6,921 bases of DNA from assembly GCA_937911855.1 (NCBI GenBank), contig CALDPK010000133.1:1-6921 (forward strand), written 5' to 3'. The position numbers were made by a program, and so were the translations under genes. The stretch comes from an uncultured Trueperaceae bacterium (lineage in GTDB: Bacteria > Deinococcota > Deinococci > Deinococcales > Trueperaceae). How positions within the stretch are numbered: the stretch's first letter is position 1; each line of letters starts with the position of its first letter. Shown in pieces: positions 1-3,723 of the stretch. The notes under the pieces were generated by a model, which saw only the letters and a program-made list of their open reading frames with translations, did no database searches and had not been told where the DNA came from.

Positions 1-55
1 CAATCGTCCCCACATTAACGTGAGGCTTCGTACGCTCAAAAACAGCCTTTGCCAT
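1..55 (-). CDS. tuf: Elongation factor Tu, N-terminal fragment (runs off the window)
   Basis: Only the first 18 codons are present. They read [18 protein letters not shown], which matches the near-invariant start of bacterial EF-Tu ([26 protein letters not shown]). EF-Tu is the cytoplasmic GTPase that carries aminoacyl-tRNA to the ribosome. The GTP-binding P-loop (GHVDHGKT) would begin just outside the window. The start at 55 is supported by the conserved MAK opening and by an AAAGGA ribosome-binding site nine bases upstream. An in-frame ATG at 73 would add six residues that the family lacks. Four tRNA genes lie directly upstream on the same strand, as in the E. coli tufB operon, so tuf is probably cotranscribed with them. 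Recognition rests on few residues, but they are highly characteristic. Confidence 0.95.
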   Translation of the reverse strand, partial: [18 protein letters not shown]

Positions 56-64
56 AATCCCTGA

Positions 65-70
65 TCCTTT
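65..70 (-). promoter_or_regulatory. Ribosome-binding site of tuf
   Basis: AAAGGA on the minus strand lies nine bases before the tuf ATG at 55. It decides the start. The competing in-frame ATG at 73-71 sits directly upstream of this motif and has no Shine-Dalgarno sequence of its own. Confidence 0.75.
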
Positions 71-73
71 CAT

Positions 74-127
74 GGCCAGCTTCCTGCAGGCCAAAGCAAG
101 CCAGTCCTGAGGGATTCGGAGCTGGCC
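74..127 (-). promoter_or_regulatory. Inverted repeat in the tRNA-tuf leader
   Basis: The 8-base arms GGCCAGCT (127-120 in transcript sense) and AGCTGGCC (81-74) are perfectly complementary and enclose a 38-base loop. The downstream arm ends three bases before the tuf Shine-Dalgarno sequence. This is the whole space between tRNA-Thr(GGU) and tuf. The hairpin could guide processing of the tRNA-mRNA precursor or influence tuf translation. The arms are seen directly; any function is inferred, and the long loop makes the stem less certain. Confidence 0.4.
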
Positions 128-151
128 CTGAAACATGATTGGACTCCAAGT

Positions 152-226
<75 letters not shown>

Positions 227-284
227 CTACCGGAACCCTGATCCTGGCTGTTGTGCCTTCAGCCTGAGCTTACGGCATTCTGCC

Positions 285-360
<76 letters not shown>

Positions 361-364
361 ATTC

Positions 365-450
365 TGGTGGGCGAGACTGGATTCGAACCAGTGTAAGCTT
401 TCGCTAACGGATTTACAGTCCGTCCCCTTTAGCCACTCGGGCACTCGCCC
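365..450 (-). tRNA. tyrU: tRNA-Tyr(GUA), CCA encoded
   Basis: This is a class II tRNA of 86 bases with a long variable arm, as expected for bacterial tyrosine tRNA. The acceptor stem is GGGCGAG/CTCGCCC with discriminator A and an encoded ACCA end. The anticodon loop CTGTAAA gives GTA (complement of 414-416), reading UAC and UAU. The T arm carries TTCGAAT. It sits between tRNA-Thr(UGU) and tRNA-Gly, matching the tyrU position of E. coli, and only four bases separate it from tRNA-Gly. Confidence 0.97.
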
Positions 451-499
451 AGAACGCACGGGCTGCTCTCGCAACCCTGTCGGACAACCTCCTGAAACC

Positions 500-576
500 T
501 GGAGCCACCCATCGGAATCGAACCGATAACCTTCCGATTACAAATCGGATGCTCTGCCGGATTGAGCTAGGGTGGC
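500..576 (-). tRNA. thrU: tRNA-Thr(UGU), CCA encoded
   Basis: The first tRNA of the operon. The acceptor stem is GCCACCC/GGGTGGC, the anticodon loop TTTGTAA gives TGT (complement of 540-542), and the T loop is TTCGATT. The discriminator is U and CCA is encoded at 502-500. It reads ACA and, by wobble, other ACN threonine codons. Like the second threonine tRNA it has U73, where E. coli threonine tRNAs have A73. Confidence 0.97.
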
Positions 577-629
577 TTGGTCAACCCCAGGGAGGCACGT
601 CCAGGCGCCATCGCGGCGTCCGGCTGACT

Positions 630-659
630 AGCCTAGCAAACGCCTGACGACAGTGTCAA
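630..659 (-). promoter_or_regulatory. Promoter of the tRNA-tuf operon
   Basis: On the minus strand a perfect -35 box TTGACA (659-654) is followed after 18 bases by a -10-like TAGGCT (635-630). Transcription would begin near 623, about 47 bases before the first tRNA. A consensus -35 box suits a strongly expressed stable-RNA operon. The -10 box is a weak match, and spacing is one base over optimum. Confidence 0.65.
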
Positions 660-687
660 CACTTACCGGACTGACGGGCGAAAGAGC

Positions 688-693
688 TACAAT
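688..693 (+). promoter_or_regulatory. -10 box of tatA, leaderless arrangement
   Basis: TACAAT ends six bases before the tatA ATG, so transcription should start at or beside the start codon and give a leaderless mRNA. No Shine-Dalgarno sequence can be accommodated. A convincing -35 box is not visible; TTACCG at 663-668 with a 19-base spacer is the nearest candidate. The promoter is divergent from the tRNA operon promoter, with the two -35 regions close together. Confidence 0.6.
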
Positions 694-699
694 GAACCC

Positions 700-1038
700 A
701 TGAGAATCGGGCCTTTCGGCATATGGGAACTGCTCGTCATAGCCGTGCTGGTGCTGCTCCTGTTCGGACCGAACAAGCTGCCTGAGATGGCCCGCGGGCT
801 GACCCAGGCACTGAAGGAATTCCGGCGCGGCATGAACGAAGTCAGCAGGGACCTGCGCGAGGAACTGAACGAGGCCGCCTCGGCACAGAAGACAGCGGAA
901 GTGCGGCCAGCCACGGAACAGCGCCCGGTGACCCCGGCAGAGCACATCCAGCCGCGCGGCGCGGTTCCCGCCACTGAGGTACCGCAGGTCGCAGCCGACG
1001 AGTCAGCCGAAACGTATACGGATCGCAGAACTGATTGA
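700..1038 (+). CDS. tatA: Sec-independent protein translocase subunit TatA
   Basis: The 112-residue product has the full TatA pattern: a short N-terminus, one hydrophobic helix at about residues 8-22 (LLVIAVLVLLLFGPNKLPE), the FGPNKLPE hinge at 22-29, then an amphipathic helix rich in Lys, Arg and Glu to about residue 57. The remaining half is a low-complexity acidic/proline tail, as is usual. TatA oligomers in the cytoplasmic membrane form the channel through which TatC delivers folded proteins bearing twin-arginine signals. The ATG at 700 is chosen because the membrane helix follows at the normal distance and a -10 box precedes it. No tatB or tatC is adjacent, so tatC must lie elsewhere. 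Distinguishing TatA from TatB by sequence alone is imperfect, but the short basic hinge and length favour TatA. Confidence 0.92.
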   Translation: MRIGPFGIWELLVIAVLVLLLFGPNKLPEMARGLTQALKEFRRGMNEVSRDLREELNEAASAQKTAEVRPATEQRPVTPAEHIQPRGAVPATEVPQVAADESAETYTDRRTD

Positions 1039-1066
1039 ACCGCAGGGCCCTGCTTGGGGATATAGT
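1035..1066 (+). promoter_or_regulatory. Probable promoter of the DAHP synthase gene
   Basis: TATAGT at 1061-1066 matches the -10 consensus in five of six bases. TTGAAC at 1035-1040, overlapping the tatA stop codon, is a reasonable -35 box, but the 20-base spacer is longer than usual. A start near 1073 would give a leader of roughly 55 bases, in contrast to the leaderless neighbours. A perfect 12-base palindrome fills part of the spacer. Confidence 0.45.
1042..1053. promoter_or_regulatory. Perfect 12-base palindrome in the promoter spacer (candidate operator)
   Basis: GCAGGGCCCTGC is fully self-complementary and lies between the -35-like and -10-like boxes of the DAHP synthase promoter. A dimeric repressor bound here would block RNA polymerase. 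The palindrome is seen; a regulator is only inferred, and short GC palindromes occur by chance in high-GC DNA. Confidence 0.3.
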
Positions 1067-1074
1067 TGGCGGCA

Positions 1075-1113
1075 CGGTCCTGCAGGCATCCTGAATCTGA
1101 GTCAGCAGGACCG
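1075..1113 (+). promoter_or_regulatory. Leader hairpin before the DAHP synthase gene
   Basis: CGGTCCTGC (1075-1083) and GCAGGACCG (1105-1113) form a perfect nine-pair GC-rich stem with a 21-base loop. The stem starts close to the predicted transcription start and ends three bases before the AGGAG ribosome-binding site. It could modulate translation or mRNA stability. No leader peptide or T-run is visible, so classical attenuation is unlikely. Confidence 0.45.
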
Positions 1114-1116
1114 GTC

Positions 1117-1121
1117 AGGAG
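1117..1121 (+). promoter_or_regulatory. Ribosome-binding site of the DAHP synthase gene
   Basis: AGGAG is seven bases before ATG 1129. It favours that start over the adjacent in-frame GTG at 1126 (spacing four) and over the much longer open frame that begins with TTG at 1066. Confidence 0.75.
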
Positions 1122-1128
1122 CGACGTG

Positions 1129-2229
1129 ATGACCGAAGGTATTCCCGAACTGCGTGCAAAGATCGACGATCTCAACCTCAGGCTGCTCGAACTGCTATCC
1201 GAGCGGGCGACGTATGCAGAAGCCATCGGCGAACTGCAGAGCAGTCAGGGCCTGAGTCACTACGACCCGGTGCGCGAACAGCAGATGCTGGAGGCACTGT
1301 CGGCCGCCAACAAGGGACCCTTTGAGAACGCGACCGTTCACAGCCTGTTCAAGCAGATATTCCAGGCCAGCATGCAGCTGGAACAGCAGCAGGACCGCAA
1401 GAGCTACCTGACCTCCCGCGAAGTGCACAAAGAGGACACGGTCGTCTCAGTCGGTGACATCAAAATCGGCTCGGACCTCTCGCCCGTCCTCATCGCCGGG
1501 CCCTGCGCCATCGAGTCTGCCGAGCAGGTCGAGAAAACAGCGGCTTTCCTGGCCTCACGCGGCGTGCAGCTGTTCCGCGGCGGCGCCTTCAAGCCCCGCA
1601 CCGACCCGTACAGCTTCCAGGGGCTGGGCGAGGAAGGCCTGCGCATCGGCCGCGAGGCCAGCGACAGGCACGGCCTGAAGTTCGTCAGCGAGATCATGGA
1701 CGCGCGCGACCTTGAAGCCTTCAAGGAGTACGCCGACGTCCTGCAGGTAGGCGCCCGCAACATGCAGAACTTCACCCTCCTGAAGGCTGTTGGCCGCAGC
1801 GGCAAGCCGGTGCTGCTCAAGCGTGGCCTGTCCGCCACCATCGAGGAATGGATCATGGCCGCCGAGTACCTGCTGCACGAAGGCAACGAGAACATCATCC
1901 TGTGCGAACGCGGCATCAGGACTTTCGAGCAGTACACGCGCAACACCCTGGACGTGTCGGCCGTGGCGATCGCCAAGCTGCAGACGCACCTGCCGGTGTT
2001 CGTCGACGTCACCCACTCGGGTGGGCGCCGCGACCTGCTCGTGCCGCTGACCAAGGCGGGACTGGCAGTGGGCGCTGACGGCATCATGATCGAAGTCCAC
2101 CCCAACCCTGCTGTGGCACTGTCGGACAACAAGCAGCAGATCGACTTCGACACCTTCGACGGGTACCTGGAAGAGACCGGCTACCACAACAAACTGTCCC
2201 GGAAGCGTCACGAGGTTTACGCGTTCTGA
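1129..2229 (+). CDS. aroG: Bifunctional chorismate mutase / 3-deoxy-7-phosphoheptulonate synthase (type I-beta)
   Basis: The 366-residue protein joins an N-terminal AroQ-type chorismate mutase helix domain (about 1-90, with the ELRAKIDDLNLRLLELLSER opening and YDPVREQQML) to a KDPH-type DAHP synthase barrel (about 105-355). It is close to B. subtilis AroA in architecture and length. DAHP synthase condenses phosphoenolpyruvate with erythrose 4-phosphate, the first shikimate step; the mutase domain converts chorismate to prephenate and in the B. subtilis type also acts as the allosteric sensor. Visible motifs include GPCAIES (124-130), KPRTDPYSFQG (from K155), GARNMQNF, LLKRG, CERGIRTF and DVTHSGGRRD. 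C126, H296, E322 and D333 correspond with a constant offset of 24 to the metal ligands I recall for the Thermotoga maritima enzyme (C102, H272, E298, D309), so the active site looks intact. The gene has its own promoter and leader downstream of tatA. Confidence 0.96.
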   Translation: MTEGIPELRAKIDDLNLRLLELLSERATYAEAIGELQSSQGLSHYDPVREQQMLEALSAANKGPFENATVHSLFKQIFQASMQLEQQQDRKSYLTSREVHKEDTVVSVGDIKIGSDLSPVLIAGPCAIESAEQVEKTAAFLASRGVQLFRGGAFKPRTDPYSFQGLGEEGLRIGREASDRHGLKFVSEIMDARDLEAFKEYADVLQVGARNMQNFTLLKAVGRSGKPVLLKRGLSATIEEWIMAAEYLLHEGNENIILCERGIRTFEQYTRNTLDVSAVAIAKLQTHLPVFVDVTHSGGRRDLLVPLTKAGLAVGADGIMIEVHPNPAVALSDNKQQIDFDTFDGYLEETGYHNKLSRKRHEVYAF

Positions 2230-2259
2230 GCAGCCCGGAGACCCACAGCCTGTTCGCTG

Positions 2260-2265
2260 TACAAT
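2260..2265 (+). promoter_or_regulatory. -10 box of the 79-residue gene, leaderless arrangement
   Basis: TACAAT ends five bases before ATG 2271, nearly repeating the tatA arrangement (TACAATGA, then RCC, then ATGA). No Shine-Dalgarno sequence is present and no good -35 box is seen. A small inverted repeat, ACAGC/GCTGT (2245-2249 and 2256-2260), abuts it. Confidence 0.5.
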
Positions 2266-2270
2266 GAGCC

Positions 2271-2510
2271 ATGACAGTCAGGAACTGGGTCTTTGAGGCA
2301 ATCGAGGAACAGGCGAAGGATGGAGCCACCGTGCGCGACATCCAGAAGCACATCGATGAGCACAGGTTCGAGGAGCTCGCACTTGACACCATCGAAGCAG
2401 CACTCGACGCACTGATCAGCGAAGACCGGGTCGAGAAGGACGGTCTTCGCTACCGCATAAAGGGGCGGACTTCGAAAGAAGACGCACTCCGCAAGCTGTT
2501 CGGCGGCTGA
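2271..2510 (+). CDS. Small winged-helix-like protein of unknown function
   Basis: The 79-residue product is charged and predicted mostly helical. After a first helix (NWVFEAIEEQAKDG), residues about 19-31 (ATVRDIQKHIDEH) and 38-52 (LDTIEAALDALISED) look like the paired helices of a helix-turn-helix. A short strand-turn-strand (RVEKDGLRYRI, about 53-63) follows, like a wing. The C-terminus is basic. This layout is typical of minimal winged-helix domains in DNA-binding or protein-docking modules. I do not recognise a specific family. A -10 box directly before the ATG and a real stop followed by a hairpin support it as a gene. It follows the DAHP synthase by 41 bases on the same strand, so partial cotranscription is possible. 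Confidence 0.75.
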   Translation: MTVRNWVFEAIEEQAKDGATVRDIQKHIDEHRFEELALDTIEAALDALISEDRVEKDGLRYRIKGRTSKEDALRKLFGG

Positions 2511-2515
2511 GCGGC

Positions 2516-2541
2516 GCGCTGGGCTCAGGTCAGCCCAGCGC
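2516..2541. terminator. Hairpin between convergent genes, possible bidirectional terminator
   Basis: GCGCTGGGCT (2516-2525) and AGCCCAGCGC (2532-2541) form a perfect ten-pair stem around the six-base loop CAGGTC. It starts six bases after the plus-strand stop codon and includes the minus-strand stop codon (2532-2530) and the codons just before it. Neither side has a T-tract, so intrinsic termination is uncertain; it may instead stabilise both mRNA 3' ends. Confidence 0.55.
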
Positions 2542-2847
2542 CTGAAGTGCCAGGGCGAACACCCCGGCCACCGCCACCGCCCGCAGCAGGTGGTTGAGCG
2601 GCCTGAAGTGCCGTGTCACCAGGCGGGCGTGCAGGAACGAGCTCAGCCAGGTGAGCACCAGGCCGGCAGCCAGCGGCCACAGGGCCCGCTCGACCCGGTA
2701 CATCAGAGCGACGAGCGCCAGTACCAGCAGCAGCGTCGCGATCAGGAACAGCCAGGCCAGCCAGCGCCGGCGGAACTGCGTCACCCAGGCACCGAAAGCA
2801 TTGATCAGGGCAAACGCTGCAGTAGCAACGGCAGCCAGGGCGAGCAC
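2530..2847 (-). CDS. Small four-helix integral membrane protein
   Basis: The 105-residue product is strongly hydrophobic, with likely membrane segments at about 1-22, 29-50, 54-73 and 85-104, joined by short basic connections (QFRRR, YRVER, RLVTRHFRPLNH). I do not recognise the family and see no catalytic motif. The start is GTG at 2847, five bases after the upstream gene's stop; the motif AGAGGTGA overlapping that stop serves as ribosome-binding site, so translational coupling is likely. It is the last gene of the helicase unit. Its true N-terminus is fairly secure because no other in-frame start fits the Shine-Dalgarno sequence. Confidence 0.75.
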   Translation of the reverse strand: MLALAAVATAAFALINAFGAWVTQFRRRWLAWLFLIATLLLVLALVALMYRVERALWPLAAGLVLTWLSSFLHARLVTRHFRPLNHLLRAVAVAGVFALALQALG

Positions 2848-2852
2848 TCACT

Positions 2853-2860
2853 TCACCTCT
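2853..2860 (-). promoter_or_regulatory. Ribosome-binding site overlapping a stop codon
   Basis: AGAGGTGA on the minus strand lies five bases before GTG 2847, and its last three bases are the TGA stop of the preceding gene. It fixes the GTG start of the membrane protein and indicates translational coupling. Confidence 0.65.
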
Positions 2861-3710
2861 GTGGGCCGGCGTGCCTTGTCAGCAGATGCGTGTGCAGCTC
2901 GGGCACGGCCATGACGTCCTGCACCGTAACCACTGAGAACTCGCGCCTCGAGACGCGCTCGGCCTGCCCGGCCAGCCAGGAGTCCATCGGGCTTTCACCG
3001 TCGATGAGCATCACGATCCGCTCGATACCCCCGCGACGCGACAGCCACTGCACCGCACCCAGAACTTCCAGGTCCGTATCGGGCCGGCCTTCAAGGTGCC
3101 GGGCGCCCTCCTCGCGCAGGACTTCAGGGTCGATGGAACTCTGCGCCAGTATCCGCTCCCCTTCCCCCGCTGCCAGGCCCGCCAGCTTTTCGTCGATGAG
3201 CCAGGGCTGACCCACCACGCCGACTGTTCCCTGCCGGGTAGGCCGGGGGGCAGGCAGCGGCCTGGGAGCGAACTGGTTCCGGTGCCGCTCCATGATCTTC
3301 CTGGTCTGCCAGCCGTCATGCAGCAGTTCCTGCAGGAAAGTCACCGCCAGCGCCTCGACGTCCGGGCCCAGGTGGGCTGGTACTGCGAACAGGTTCCGCA
3401 GGCCGGCCGCGGAAGCAAGCACTTCCGGGAAGTCACTTATCCACGGGTCCTGCGCGCCCCCCCGCCTGGAGTCGCTGCCCATGTTCGGCTGGGGCGTGAC
3501 GACCCAGTCGCAGTCCCCCAGGGCGATGGCTTCAGCCGTGGCCAGCCGGAACACGGTCGAGGGGATCTCGCGGATGAACCTCTGCTCGAGCTGACGGAGA
3601 ACGGTTTCTGGCTCAGCCACTGCGATCTCGGCAGCTGCATCGGACGCCAGTTTGTTCCAGAAGTGACCGTAACGGGGCCAGAGGACAGAGGTTATGAATC
3701 CAACACGCAT
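2853..3710 (-). CDS. DUF2229/COG3581-like protein (distant), function unknown
   Basis: The 285-residue product opens with MRVGFITSVLWPRYGHFWNKL. This recalls the 'VGIPR..l...ypfw..fF..LG' start of the DUF2229/COG3581 group, which is linked to activators of 2-hydroxyacyl-CoA dehydratases. Residues 66-80 (DCDWVVTPQPNMGSD), the segment GTVGVVGQPWLID (161-173; compare 'vlGRPYnlyD') and the C-terminal FSVVTVQDVMAVPELHTHL also echo that group. Only one cysteine (C67) is present, so the iron-sulfur ligands of the dehydratase family are missing. The similarity is remembered pattern matching and is weak, so no reaction is assigned. ATG 3710 is chosen because the recognisable N-terminus starts there and a -10 box precedes it; the open frame extends 42 codons further, into the helicase gene. 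The gene starts ten bases after the helicase stop. Confidence 0.72.
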   Translation of the reverse strand: MRVGFITSVLWPRYGHFWNKLASDAAAEIAVAEPETVLRQLEQRFIREIPSTVFRLATAEAIALGDCDWVVTPQPNMGSDSRRGGAQDPWISDFPEVLASAAGLRNLFAVPAHLGPDVEALAVTFLQELLHDGWQTRKIMERHRNQFAPRPLPAPRPTRQGTVGVVGQPWLIDEKLAGLAAGEGERILAQSSIDPEVLREEGARHLEGRPDTDLEVLGAVQWLSRRGGIERIVMLIDGESPMDSWLAGQAERVSRREFSVVTVQDVMAVPELHTHLLTRHAGPQR

Positions 3711-3717
3711 GTCGAAG

Positions 3718-3723
3718 AGTCTA
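3718..3723 (-). promoter_or_regulatory. -10 box built from the helicase stop codon
   Basis: On the minus strand TAGACT ends seven bases before ATG 3710. Its first three bases are the TAG stop of the helicase gene. The distance predicts a leaderless transcript for the DUF2229-like gene, and no Shine-Dalgarno sequence exists in the ten-base gap. Readthrough from the helicase promoter may also supply the gene. Confidence 0.45.

Noticed and set aside
56..73. In-frame ATG giving a six-residue longer EF-Tu
   Set aside because: The extra residues are not found in EF-Tu, and the good Shine-Dalgarno sequence lies between the two ATGs, serving the downstream one.
1066..1128. TTG-initiated 21-residue extension of the DAHP synthase
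   Set aside because: It starts inside the -10 box, runs through the leader hairpin and ribosome-binding site, and has no family similarity.
1404..2211. Long minus-strand open frames opposite the DAHP synthase gene
   Set aside because: They are antisense shadows of a strongly conserved gene with low-complexity Arg/Ser/Pro-rich or Ala/Val-rich products and no recognisable domain.
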